In this document: positions 7,124-14,171 of the stretch, in pieces | Numbering within the stretch: the first letter of the stretch is position 1 | Layout of the letters: each line of letters starts with the position of its first letter | NCBI GenBank assembly: GCA_023394015.1 | Contig: JAEXBL010000239.1 | Span: 1-17,626, forward strand | DNA length: 17,626 nt | Source of the DNA: Pseudomonadota bacterium | GTDB lineage: Bacteria > Pseudomonadota > Gammaproteobacteria > Burkholderiales > Burkholderiaceae_C | Direction: 5' to 3' | The notes under the pieces: generated by a model | What the model saw: the letters and a program-made list of their open reading frames with translations, nothing else | Told to the model about the DNA's origin: nothing | Databases searched by the model: none | Translations under genes and position numbers: made by a program

Positions 7124-7229
7124 GAGGACTTCTTTTGTAGTGATTGGATAGTGATGGCCGACACCGGTGCGGCTGTGAATGCCTGCTGGCGCTCTTCTGA
7201 TACAGCGAAAACCAAGGACGCCGCGGAGC

Positions 7230-7304
7230 GGGCTTGGCCCGGCCGCTGGCGTCGTCCCCCTTCCCGCAGAGAGAAGGGGGAAGCGGCGTCAGCCGCTCAG
7301 GGGG
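7230..7304. repeat. Interspersed GC-rich repeat, copy 1 (after leuD)
   Basis: The first 31 bases match copy 2 (13368 onward) at 27 positions, both beginning GGGCTTG and containing CTGGCGT. Next comes a hairpin, here CCCCCTTC (7256-7263) with GAAGGGGG (7273-7280) and a 9-base loop, then a tail ending CTCAGGGGG as in copy 2. The tail overlaps the last codons and the stop of leuD. It may act as an RNA processing, pausing or stabilising element between leuD and leuB. Confidence 0.75.
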
Positions 7305-7950
7305 TTGTCATCGTTTTTTCCAGCCACGGCTTCGTCGCCAAGCGCTGGGCCTCGAAGGCCTTGATCTTGTCCTGCTGGCGCAGGGTCAGGCCGATGTCGT
7401 CCCAGCCATTGAGCAGGCATTCCTTGCGGAAGGGCTGCACGTCGAAGGGCAGTTCGCTGCCGTCGGGCTTGACGATCACCTGGCGCGGCAGGTCGACGGT
7501 GAGCTGGTAGCCGGGGAAGGCGGCCACTTCGTCGAACAGCTTGCTCACGGCGCTTTCCGGCAGCACGATGGGCAGCAGGCCGTTTTTGAAGCAGTTGTTG
7601 AAGAAGATGTCGGCGAAGCTGGGGGCGATCAGGGCGCGGATGCCGTACTGCTGCAGTGCCCAGGGCGCGTGCTCGCGGCTGGAGCCGCAGCCGAAGTTCT
7701 TGCGCGCGAGCAGGATGCTGGCGCCCTGGTAGCGCGGCTGGTTGAGCACGAAGTCGGGGTTGGGCTTGCGCGTGGCCGGGTCCATGCCGGGCTCGCCCTT
7801 GTCCAGATAGCGCCACTCGTCGAACAGGTTGGGGCCGAAGCCGGTCTTCTTGATCGACTTGAGAAATTGCTTGGGGATGATGGCGTCGGTGTCGACGTTT
7901 TCGCGGTCGAGGGGAACGACCAGGCCCTGGTGGATGGTGAACTTGTCCAT
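7297..7950 (-). CDS. leuD: 3-isopropylmalate dehydratase, small subunit
   Basis: The 217-residue small subunit pairs with LeuC to isomerise 2-isopropylmalate to 3-isopropylmalate. It begins [26 protein letters not shown], the standard LeuD N-terminus. It carries the swivelling-domain signature [15 protein letters not shown] (residues 85-99) and [20 protein letters not shown]. Length is typical. Start: ATG 7950; no good ribosome site is visible, and longer in-frame extensions upstream read as non-coding. Its last residues (TTP) and TGA stop lie within the tail of repeat copy 1, suggesting that the repeat has set the exact 3' end. A hairpin (7985-8003) lies 34 bases before the start and may affect translation or transcript processing. 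Confidence 0.97.
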   Translation of the reverse strand: MDKFTIHQGLVVPLDRENVDTDAIIPKQFLKSIKKTGFGPNLFDEWRYLDKGEPGMDPATRKPNPDFVLNQPRYQGASILLARKNFGCGSSREHAPWALQQYGIRALIAPSFADIFFNNCFKNGLLPIVLPESAVSKLFDEVAAFPGYQLTVDLPRQVIVKPDGSELPFDVQPFRKECLLNGWDDIGLTLRQQDKIKAFEAQRLATKPWLEKTMTTP

Positions 7951-7984
7951 GCGCGGTGGTGCTGCGTGCTCAATAAAGCTGAAG

Positions 7985-8003
7985 CCCGGCATGATGTGCC
8001 GGG
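7985..8003 (-). repeat. Hairpin upstream of leuD
   Basis: CCCGGCA (7985-7991) and TGCCGGG (7997-8003) form a perfect 7-pair stem with a 5-base loop. It lies between the lipoprotein gene and leuD. On the minus strand it is followed by CTTCAGCTTTATT, only a weak T-rich tail. It could be a partial terminator or an mRNA stabiliser. Confidence 0.45.
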
Positions 8004-8052
8004 GCCAAGCGCTGCCAAAAGCGGCTGCGCGGTGATGAAAACAATGGGATAC

Positions 8053-8071
8053 GGCGCCCCGTGAAGGCGCC
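8053..8071. repeat. Second hairpin between the lipoprotein gene and leuD
   Basis: Two GGCGCC hexamers (8053-8058 and 8066-8071), self-complementary in inverted orientation, enclose a 7-base loop. With the hairpin at 7985-8003, the 210-base gap holds two structured segments and no other gene that I can support. Confidence 0.35.
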
Positions 8072-8160
8072 AGCGATTCAGTTTGGTGGGCGCCCCTGCG
8101 CAACAGGCGCGGCGGATGGCGCAGACGCAAGTCGAATGCGCCTGCGGCCATCAGCGCGGC

Positions 8161-8304
8161 TTACTTCTGTGCTTTGTCGGCGGCCTTCTGCACGCCTTCA
8201 CCGGCCTTTTCCACGTCCTTGCCGACGCCCTTGACGGTGTTGCAGGCGGCCAGGCCCATCACCATGGCGACAGCGGCCATCATCGCGGCGATTTTCTTGA
8301 ACAT
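8161..8304 (-). CDS. Small entericidin A/B-like lipoprotein
   Basis: The 47-residue protein has a classic lipoprotein signal: MFKKIAAMMAAVAMVMGLAAC, with the lipobox LAAC making Cys23 the lipidated first mature residue. The mature peptide is only about 25 residues, NTVKGVGKDVEKAGEGVQKA and a few more, with the Val-Lys-Gly-x-Gly-Lys-Asp pattern of the entericidin family. Entericidins are tiny cell-envelope lipoproteins; the E. coli pair was described as an antidote/toxin pair, but single copies elsewhere have no proven role. Start: AAGGAG touches the ATG at 8310 but lies six bases from the ATG at 8304, so 8304 is preferred. It sits between leuC (36-base gap from the leuC stop to ATG 8310) and leuD, and is presumably co-transcribed. 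Confidence 0.9.
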   Translation of the reverse strand: MFKKIAAMMAAVAMVMGLAACNTVKGVGKDVEKAGEGVQKAADKAQK

Positions 8305-8310
8305 CTTCAT

Positions 8311-8316
8311 CTCCTT
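8311..8316 (-). promoter_or_regulatory. Ribosome site choosing the second ATG of the lipoprotein gene
   Basis: AAGGAG abuts ATG 8310 with no spacing and is six bases from the in-frame ATG 8304. The spacing makes 8304 the likely start. Confidence 0.75.
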
Positions 8317-8346
8317 GGTTAGCAAAAAAGACCCCGTCGCCGGGCG

Positions 8347-9801
8347 TCACGAAAACGCACGGACATCGACAAAATGCCCGTGCACGGCGGCCGCCGCGGC
8401 CATGGCCGGGCTGACCAGATGGGTGCGACCGCCGTTGCCCTGGCGACCTTCGAAGTTGCGGTTGCTGGTGGAGGCGCAGCGCTCGCCGGGCTCCAACCGG
8501 TCAGCGTTCATGGCCAGGCACATGCTGCAACCGGGCTCGCGCCACTCGAAGCCGGCGGCGGTGAACACCTGGTCCAGCCCCTCGGCCTCGGCCTGGCGCT
8601 TGACCAGGCCGGAGCCGGGCACCACCATCGCCAGCTTGACGTTGCCGGCCACCTTGCGGCCCAGCTTCTTGACCATCGCGGCGGCCTCGCGCATGTCCTC
8701 GATGCGGCTGTTGGTGCAGCTGCCGATGAAGACCTTGTCGACGTGGATGTCGGCCAGCGCCTTGTTCGGCTCCAGCCCCATGTAGGTGAGGGCGCGCTCG
8801 ATGGCGCCGCGCTTGCTGGCGTCCTTCTCCTTGTCGGGATCGGGCACGCGGCCGTCGATGCCCAGCACCATCTCGGGGCTGGTGCCCCAGGTGACCTGCG
8901 GCACGATTTGGGATGCATCGAGTTCCACCACGGCGTCGAACTGCGCGCCGGGGTCGGAGTGCAGGGTGCGCCAGTAGGCCACGGCTTGGTCCCATTCGGG
9001 GCCGCCGACGAACCGGCCGGTGGCCGCGTCGGTGCCGGGCGCCAGCAGGCGGCCCTTGACGTAGTCGATGGTCTTGTCGTCCACCGCCACCAGGCCGGCG
9101 CGGGCACCGGCCTCGATGGCCATGTTGCACACCGTCATGCGGCCTTCCATGGAGAGGGCGCGGATGGCGTCGCCGGCGAATTCGATGGTGTAGCCGGTGC
9201 CGCCGGCGGTGCCGATCTGGCCGATGATGGCCAGCACGATGTCCTTGGCGGTAACGCCCGGGGCGGCCCGCCCGTTCACCTTGATCAGCATGTTCCTGGC
9301 CTTCTTGGCCAGCAGCGTCTGCGTGGCCAGCACGTGCTCGACCTCGCTGGTGCCGATGCCGTGCGCCAGCGCGCCGAAGGCGCCGTGGGTGCTGGTGTGG
9401 CTGTCGCCGCAGACCACCGTCATGCCGGGCAGGGTGGCGCCGTTCTCGGGGCCGATCACGTGCACGATGCCCTGGCGTTCGTGCAGGAAGGGGAAGAAGG
9501 CCGCGGCGCCGTGCTCGCGGATGTTGGCGTCGAGCGTGGTGACCTGCTCCTTGCTGATCGGGTCCTCGATGCCGTCGTAGCCGCGCTCCCAGCCGGTGGT
9601 GGGGGTGTTGTGGTCGGCGGTGGCGACCACGCTGCTGACGCGCCAGACCTTGCGGCCAGCCTGGCGCAGGCCCTCGTAGGCCTGCGGGCTGGTGACTTCG
9701 TGCACCAGGTGGCGGTCGATGTAGAGGATGGCGGTGCCGTCCTCCTCGGTGTGGACGACGTGCTCGTCCCAGATCTTGTCGTAAAGCGTCTTGGCGGTCA
9801 T
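8347..9801 (-). CDS. leuC: 3-isopropylmalate dehydratase, large subunit
   Basis: The 484-residue large subunit belongs to the aconitase family and, with LeuD, converts 2-isopropylmalate to 3-isopropylmalate. The [4Fe-4S] cluster ligands are Cys362 in FIGSCTNSR and Cys425/Cys428 in [11 protein letters not shown]. Other family motifs are [21 protein letters not shown] (near residues 130-150) and the N-terminal [16 protein letters not shown]. Length is close to the usual 466-475. Start: ATG 9801 at the family start, with GAGAGA eight bases upstream. It lies 26 bases after the stop of the LysR gene on the same strand, so the regulator and leucine genes may share transcripts. Confidence 0.98.
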   Translation of the reverse strand: MTAKTLYDKIWDEHVVHTEEDGTAILYIDRHLVHEVTSPQAYEGLRQAGRKVWRVSSVVATADHNTPTTGWERGYDGIEDPISKEQVTTLDANIREHGAAAFFPFLHERQGIVHVIGPENGATLPGMTVVCGDSHTSTHGAFGALAHGIGTSEVEHVLATQTLLAKKARNMLIKVNGRAAPGVTAKDIVLAIIGQIGTAGGTGYTIEFAGDAIRALSMEGRMTVCNMAIEAGARAGLVAVDDKTIDYVKGRLLAPGTDAATGRFVGGPEWDQAVAYWRTLHSDPGAQFDAVVELDASQIVPQVTWGTSPEMVLGIDGRVPDPDKEKDASKRGAIERALTYMGLEPNKALADIHVDKVFIGSCTNSRIEDMREAAAMVKKLGRKVAGNVKLAMVVPGSGLVKRQAEAEGLDQVFTAAGFEWREPGCSMCLAMNADRLEPGERCASTSNRNFEGRQGNGGRTHLVSPAMAAAAAVHGHFVDVRAFS

Positions 9802-9827
9802 CGGGGGTTCTCTCGTTGGCTCAAATT

Positions 9828-10775
9828 CTAGGCGGTGGGGGCCTCGGCCGGCGTAGGCGCTTGCCGCAAGTGTTCGACCAGCGCCCGCGCGGTGACGGGC
9901 AGGGTGGCGAAGTCGCGCGCCACCAGGCCCAGCGTGCGCCGGGCCCAGGCGTCGGCCAGCGGCACGGCCACCAGGGCGCTGGCGCCGCGCATCAGCTCGA
10001 AGGCGCGGGCGGGCATCACGCCCACGCCCAGGCCGTTGTCGATCATGCGGCACATGGCGTCCAGCCCGCTGACGCGGATGCGCAGGCGGATCGGCCGCCC
10101 GGCCTGCGCCGCAGCCTGGTGCATGGCCAGCGCGATCGAGCTGTTGGCCTGCAGGCCGACGTGGTCGCAGTCCAGCGCTTCTGCAAAGCCGACCGTGGCC
10201 TGGGCAGCCAGGGCGTGCGCTGCGGGCACGATCAAGGCCAGCCTGTCCTGGCGGTAGGGTTGCATCTGCAGCGCCTCGGCACCGTGGCCGACGGCGCTGG
10301 CGTTGCAGATGCCGATGTCGGCCGCGCCCTCCTGCACGGCGCGCAGCACCTCGCCCGAAAGATGCTCGGCCAGGTCGATCTTGACCTCGGGGTGCTGGCG
10401 CGCGAAGCGGCCCAAGTCCTCGGGCAGGAACTGCACGATGGCCGAGATGCTGGCGTGCACGCGCACATGGCCGCGCACGCCGTCGGCGTATTCGCTCAGC
10501 TCGCCCTGCATCTTCTCCAGCCCGAACAGCACGTTGCGCGCGTGGTGCAGCAGCGCCTGGCCGGCGGGCGTCAGGTCCACGCCGCGCGCATGGCGGTAGA
10601 GCAGGGCGGTGCCGAGCGCGCTTTCCAGCTCGGCCAGCCGCTTGCTGACGGCCGAGGCGGCGATGAACTCGCGCTCGGCCGCGCGGCCGATGCTGCCCAC
10701 CTCGCACACGGCCACGAACAGCTGCAGCGACGTGAGGTCGATGCGGCGCACGAAGCTGCGTTCGGTGGGTTTCAT
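9828..10775 (-). CDS. LysR-family transcriptional regulator
   Basis: The 315-residue protein has the LysR layout: a winged helix-turn-helix from about residue 12 ([20 protein letters not shown], then [19 protein letters not shown]), a linker helix, and a two-lobed effector-binding domain from about residue 95 ([20 protein letters not shown]). The effector is not readable. Placement directly upstream of leuC on the same strand suggests control of the leucine genes, but this is inference from position. Start: ATG 10775 gives a normal length; an in-frame ATG at 10850 would add 25 residues that look unnatural. No strong ribosome site. The 233-base gap to the divergent methyltransferase gene contains two inverted repeats that may be binding sites. 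Confidence 0.93.
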   Translation of the reverse strand: MKPTERSFVRRIDLTSLQLFVAVCEVGSIGRAAEREFIAASAVSKRLAELESALGTALLYRHARGVDLTPAGQALLHHARNVLFGLEKMQGELSEYADGVRGHVRVHASISAIVQFLPEDLGRFARQHPEVKIDLAEHLSGEVLRAVQEGAADIGICNASAVGHGAEALQMQPYRQDRLALIVPAAHALAAQATVGFAEALDCDHVGLQANSSIALAMHQAAAQAGRPIRLRIRVSGLDAMCRMIDNGLGVGVMPARAFELMRGASALVAVPLADAWARRTLGLVARDFATLPVTARALVEHLRQAPTPAEAPTA

Positions 10776-10790
10776 GGCGGGTTCGGACAG

Positions 10791-10812
10791 GCACCTTGAT
10801 TGAAGAAGGTGC
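10791..10812. promoter_or_regulatory. Inverted repeat upstream of the LysR gene
   Basis: GCACCTT (10791-10797) and AAGGTGC (10806-10812) are perfect inverted arms around 8 bases. The site starts 16 bases before the LysR start codon. Size and position fit an autoregulatory operator, although the arm spacing does not give the textbook T-N11-A form. Confidence 0.4.
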
Positions 10813-10844
10813 AGGTCAATTTTCCCAGCAAACAGGATGCGAGA

Positions 10845-10861
10845 CATCGCGAAGCGCGATG
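10845..10861. repeat. Short perfect inverted repeat in the LysR/methyltransferase gap
   Basis: CATCGCG (10845-10851) and CGCGATG (10855-10861) flank a 3-base centre. This could be a second operator half-pair or an RNA hairpin. No further support is visible. Confidence 0.35.
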
Positions 10862-11008
10862 GCTTGGGTGGTGGGTGGGCATGGCTGGTGTTCTTGGCTG
10901 CCAACGTTGCCGGGTAGCCCCAAGCTGGTGCGGCAGCGCAGGGCGCGGCGCCCGCCCGACTGGGGTATGGTGAGCCGGATTCAGGTTTTGCTTTTTCCCG
11001 CCACGCCC

Positions 11009-11617
11009 ATGCAATCTGCCCCCGCGACCACGTTCGATGAAGCCTATTACCAGCGCTTTTACTTCGACAAGAAGACCAGCGTGGCCGATCCCGCGCATGT
11101 GGAGCGACTGAGCGCGTTCGTGGCCGCCTACCTGCAGTACCTGCGCGTGCCGGTGCGGCGGGTGCTGGACATGGGCTGCGGCATCGGGCTGTGGCAGGGC
11201 CTGATCGCGCGGCACTTTCCCGAGGCCAGCTACCACGGCGTGGAGATCAGCGACTATCTGTGCCAGCGCTACGGCTGGGAGCGCGGCTCGGTGGTGGACT
11301 ACGCCGCCCCCGAGCCGTTCGACCTGGTGATTTGCCAGGGCGTGCTGCCCTACCTGAGCCCGCCGGATCTGCGGCGCGCGCTGGACAACCTGGGGCGCCT
11401 GTGCCGTGGCGCGCTCTATGTGGAGGCCGTCTCGCGCGAGGATTATGAGCGCGACATCATCGACGAGGAGCTGACCGACGGGCGCCAGTTTCGCCACCGT
11501 GCCGCGCTGTACCGCCGCGGCCTGCGCCAGCACCTGCTGGAGCTGGGCGGCGGCCTGTGGCTGAGCCGCCAGGCCAAGGTGCCGCTGTTCGCGCTGGAGT
11601 ACATGGACGGGCGCTGA
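11009..11617 (+). CDS. Class I SAM-dependent methyltransferase
   Basis: The 202-residue protein has the Rossmann-type methyltransferase fold. Motif I is VLDMGCGIGLWQG (residues 52-64), the SAM ribose-binding acidic residue is Glu89 in YHGVEIS, and the later strand FDLVICQGVLPYLSPPDL fits motif IV/post. There is no extra domain, so the substrate is unknown; small-molecule or protein methylation are both possible. The N-terminus contains AYYQRFYFDKK, which is seen in some uncharacterised methyltransferases. Start: ATG 11009; an in-frame ATG at 10967 would add residues without family character, and neither has a good ribosome site. It stands alone on the plus strand, divergent from the LysR gene and convergent with gltA through a shared terminator. 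Confidence 0.87.
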   Translation: MQSAPATTFDEAYYQRFYFDKKTSVADPAHVERLSAFVAAYLQYLRVPVRRVLDMGCGIGLWQGLIARHFPEASYHGVEISDYLCQRYGWERGSVVDYAAPEPFDLVICQGVLPYLSPPDLRRALDNLGRLCRGALYVEAVSREDYERDIIDEELTDGRQFRHRAALYRRGLRQHLLELGGGLWLSRQAKVPLFALEYMDGR

Positions 11618-11637
11618 GCAGTGGGCGCGCAGGCATG

Positions 11638-11664
11638 AAAAAACCCGCCACGCGGGCGGGTTTT
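11638..11664. terminator. Strong bidirectional terminator
   Basis: CCCGCC (11644-11649) and GGCGGG (11655-11660) form a stem flanked by a run of As on the left and TTTT on the right, which pair further. It serves the methyltransferase gene on the plus strand and gltA, whose stop is 27 bases away, on the minus strand. Confidence 0.92.
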
Positions 11665-11690
11665 CTGCCGGGGCAGTGCGGGGCTGGCGC

Positions 11691-12986
11691 TCAGGGCACG
11701 TCGCGGCGCGGCGCGCCGGTGTAGAGCTGGCGCGGACGGCCGATCTTGTATTCGGGGTCGGCGATCATCTCGTTGAGCTGGGCGATCCAGCCCACGGTGC
11801 GGGCCAGGGCGAAGATGCCGGTGAACAGGTTCACCGGGATGCCGATGGCGCGCTGCACGATGCCGGAGTAGAAGTCCACGTTGGGATACAGCTTGCGCGA
11901 GACGAAGTAGTCGTCTTCCAGGGCGATCTGCTCGACCTTCTTGGCCAGGGCGAACAGCGGGTCGTTCTCCAGGCCCAGCTCGGCCAGCACCTCGTCGCAG
12001 GTTTCCTGCATCAGCTTGGCGCGCGGGTCGTAGTTCTTGTAGACGCGGTGGCCAAAGCCCATCAGGCGCACACCGGAGTCCTTGTCCTTCACCTTTTCCA
12101 TGAACTCGCCGACCTTGGCCACGCCGCCCATCTTCTGGATGTCCTCGAGCATGTTCAGGCAGGCCTCGTTGGCGCCGCCGTGGGCCGGGCCCCACAGGCA
12201 GGCCACGCCGGCGGCAATGGCGGCGAAGGGGTTGGTGCCCGAGCTGCCGCACAGGCGCACGGTGGAGGTGGAGGCGTTCTGCTCGTGGTCGGCATGCAGG
12301 ATGAAGATGCGGTCCAGCGCCTTTTCGAGCACCGGGTTGACCTTGTACTCCTCGCAGGGCGTGCCGAACATCATGCGCAGGAAGTTGCCGGCGTAGCTGA
12401 GGTGGTTCTGCGGGTACATGTACGGCTCGCCCTTGCCGTACTTGTAGGCCATGGCCACCAGGGTGGGCATCTTGGCGATCAGCTGGATGGCGGCGCGGGC
12501 GCGGTGCTCGGCATTGTGGATGTCGGTGTTCTCGTGATAGAAGGCCGACATGGCGCCCACCAGGCCCGTCAGCACCGCCATCGGGTGCGCGTCGCGACGG
12601 AAGCCACGCAGGAAGAATTGCATCTGCTCGTTGACCATGGTGTGCTGCAGCACCAGCTTGTGGAACTCGTCGCGCTCGGTCGGGTTGGGCAACTCGCCCT
12701 TGAGCAGCAGGTAGCAGGTGTCGAGGTAGTCGCACTTCTGGGCCAACTGCTCGATCGGGTAGCCGCGGTAGAGCAGCTCGCCCTTGTCGCCGTCGATGTA
12801 GGTGATGGCGGACTGGCACGAGGCGGTGGACATGAAGCCCGTGTCGTAGGTAAACATGCCGCTTTGCCCGTACAGCTTGCGGATGTCGATGACGTCCGGC
12901 CCGATCGAGCCCTGGTAGATGGGCAGGTCCACGTCAGGGCTGCCGTTGGAGAAAGACAGCTTGGCTTTGTTGTCGGAGAGTTTCAT
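11691..12986 (-). CDS. gltA: Citrate synthase (type II, Gram-negative form)
   Basis: The 431-residue enzyme condenses acetyl-CoA with oxaloacetate to start the TCA cycle. Catalytic motifs are [10 protein letters not shown] (His269), GFGHRVYK (His313) and DFYSG (Asp371), with [14 protein letters not shown] at 231-244 in the substrate-binding region. The N-terminal beta-rich domain and length match the hexameric, NADH-sensitive enzymes of Gram-negative bacteria such as E. coli GltA (427 residues). Start: ATG 12986, [12 protein letters not shown]. It is the last gene of the sdh operon, 30 bases after sdhE, and ends in the strong terminator at 11638-11664. Confidence 0.98.
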   Translation of the reverse strand: MKLSDNKAKLSFSNGSPDVDLPIYQGSIGPDVIDIRKLYGQSGMFTYDTGFMSTASCQSAITYIDGDKGELLYRGYPIEQLAQKCDYLDTCYLLLKGELPNPTERDEFHKLVLQHTMVNEQMQFFLRGFRRDAHPMAVLTGLVGAMSAFYHENTDIHNAEHRARAAIQLIAKMPTLVAMAYKYGKGEPYMYPQNHLSYAGNFLRMMFGTPCEEYKVNPVLEKALDRIFILHADHEQNASTSTVRLCGSSGTNPFAAIAAGVACLWGPAHGGANEACLNMLEDIQKMGGVAKVGEFMEKVKDKDSGVRLMGFGHRVYKNYDPRAKLMQETCDEVLAELGLENDPLFALAKKVEQIALEDDYFVSRKLYPNVDFYSGIVQRAIGIPVNLFTGIFALARTVGWIAQLNEMIADPEYKIGRPRQLYTGAPRRDVP

Positions 12987-13016
12987 GTCCAGGGGTTCCT
13001 AGGGTTGGGCGGTTGG

Positions 13017-13307
13017 TCAGGCGGCGGGGGCGCCGGGCTGCGGCGGCGGCATGCGCAGCATCGCCAGCACTTCACGCACATCGGGTGAATCCAGGGGGTC
13101 TGCAGGCTCCTTGCGCCGCAGCAGCAGATCGAGCAAATCGTGGTCCGACAAGTCCATCAGGCGCGTCAGCGCATCGGCGTGGCGCAGGGTCAGGCTGCTT
13201 TGGTGGCGGTCGAAGAAGCGCTCGATGAACAAGTCGTTCTCCAGCAAGCCCCGGCGGCAACGCCACTTGAGCTTGGACAGCGCGCGTTCATCGATGAGCG
13301 TCGTCAT
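13017..13307 (-). CDS. sdhE: FAD assembly factor SdhE (succinate dehydrogenase assembly factor 2)
   Basis: The 96-residue protein promotes covalent attachment of FAD to SdhA. It carries the diagnostic motif WRCRRGLLENDL with Arg19-Gly20 and Glu23 (RGxxE), the surface that contacts the flavoprotein, followed by LFIERFFDRH. The C-terminal tail is Pro/Ala-rich and slightly long for the family. Start: ATG 13307, MTTLIDERALSKLKW; a TTG at 13328 would add seven residues without reason. It lies between sdhB and gltA, separated from sdhB by 130 bases containing repeat copy 2. The usual tight coupling is therefore broken and expression may drop or be tuned here. Confidence 0.93.
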   Translation of the reverse strand: MTTLIDERALSKLKWRCRRGLLENDLFIERFFDRHQSSLTLRHADALTRLMDLSDHDLLDLLLRRKEPADPLDSPDVREVLAMLRMPPPQPGAPAA

Positions 13308-13367
13308 TCGTCTGAAGCCAAGAGTCAAAAGGCCGCGGCGCAGGCCATGCCAGCGAACGCCGTGGCC

Positions 13368-13432
13368 GGGCTTGCACCGGCCACTGGCGTTGTCCCCCCT
13401 TGGGGGGAAGGCGCGCAGCGACTCAGGGGGGG
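13368..13432. repeat. Interspersed GC-rich repeat, copy 2 (after sdhB)
   Basis: It shares 27 of the first 31 bases with copy 1 at 7230 and the tail CTCAGGGGG. Its central hairpin is CCCCCC (13394-13399) with GGGGGG (13402-13407), different in sequence from copy 1 but still self-complementary. The similar flank upstream (from about 13332, CCGCGGCGCAGG) may be part of the element. On the minus strand it begins about five bases after the sdhB stop. Confidence 0.75.
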
Positions 13433-13437
13433 CATGT

Positions 13438-14142
13438 TCAGACGGCGCGGCGAACCATCAGCTCCTTGATCTTGCCGATGGCCTTGGTGGGGTTGAGCCC
13501 CTTCGGGCACACGTCCACGCAGTTCATGATGCTGTGGCAGCGGAACAGGCGGTACGGGTCTTCCAGGTTGTCCAGCCGCTCGCTGGTGGCCTGATCTCGG
13601 CTGTCGGCGATGAAGCGGTAGGCCTGCAGCAGGCCGGCCGGGCCGACGAACTTGTCGGGGTTCCACCAGAAGCTGGGGCAGCTGGTGGAGCAGCTGGCGC
13701 ACAGAATGCACTCGTACAGGCCGTTCAACTCCTCGCGCTCCTCGGGCGACTGCAGGCGCTCGGTCTCCGGCGGCGGGTCGTTGTTGATGATGTAGGGCGT
13801 GATCGAGTGGTACTGCTTGAAGAACTGCGTCATGTCCACGATCAGGTCGCGCACCACCGGCAGGCCGGGCAGGGGCTTGAGCACGATCGGGTCCTTCAGC
13901 GTGCGCAGGTTGGTCAGGCAGGCCAGGCCGTTCTTGCCGTTGATGTTCATGGCGTCGGAGCCGCACACGCCTTCACGGCAGGAGCGGCGGAACGACAGCG
14001 TCGGGTCCACGGCCTTGAGCTTCATCAGCGCGTCGAGCAGCATGCGCTCGTTGCCCTCGAGCTCGACCTCCACCGTCTGCATGTACGGCTTGGTGTCCTT
14101 GTCCGGGTCGTAGCGGTAGATCTTGAAGGTACGTTTTTGCAT
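13438..14142 (-). CDS. sdhB: Succinate dehydrogenase iron-sulfur subunit
   Basis: The 234-residue subunit passes electrons from SdhA flavin to ubiquinone through three clusters. Ligands can be read directly: [2Fe-2S] Cys55, Cys60, Asp63 and Cys75 (RRSCREGVCGSD and GLACL); [4Fe-4S] Cys145, Cys148, Cys151 (CILCASC) and Cys212; [3Fe-4S] Cys155, Cys202 and Cys208. Length matches E. coli SdhB (238). Start: ATG 14142 with AAGGAAG six bases upstream, 29 bases after sdhA. The stop is followed almost immediately by repeat copy 2. Confidence 0.98.
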   Translation of the reverse strand: MQKRTFKIYRYDPDKDTKPYMQTVEVELEGNERMLLDALMKLKAVDPTLSFRRSCREGVCGSDAMNINGKNGLACLTNLRTLKDPIVLKPLPGLPVVRDLIVDMTQFFKQYHSITPYIINNDPPPETERLQSPEEREELNGLYECILCASCSTSCPSFWWNPDKFVGPAGLLQAYRFIADSRDQATSERLDNLEDPYRLFRCHSIMNCVDVCPKGLNPTKAIGKIKELMVRRAV

Positions 14143-14171
14143 CTTGTCTTCCTTGGGCGCTCGCGCGGCGA

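Noticed and set aside
8347..10794. An 815-codon minus-strand frame suggesting a long N-terminal extension of LeuC
   Set aside because: The extension is an out-of-frame shadow of the LysR gene; LeuC begins at ATG 9801 at the family start.
10796..11008. Upstream extension of the methyltransferase
   Set aside because: The added residues have no family character and run through inverted repeats and the LysR control region.
11638..11664. Possible regulatory RNA hairpin
   Set aside because: Flanking A and T runs and the convergent gene ends make it an ordinary bidirectional terminator.
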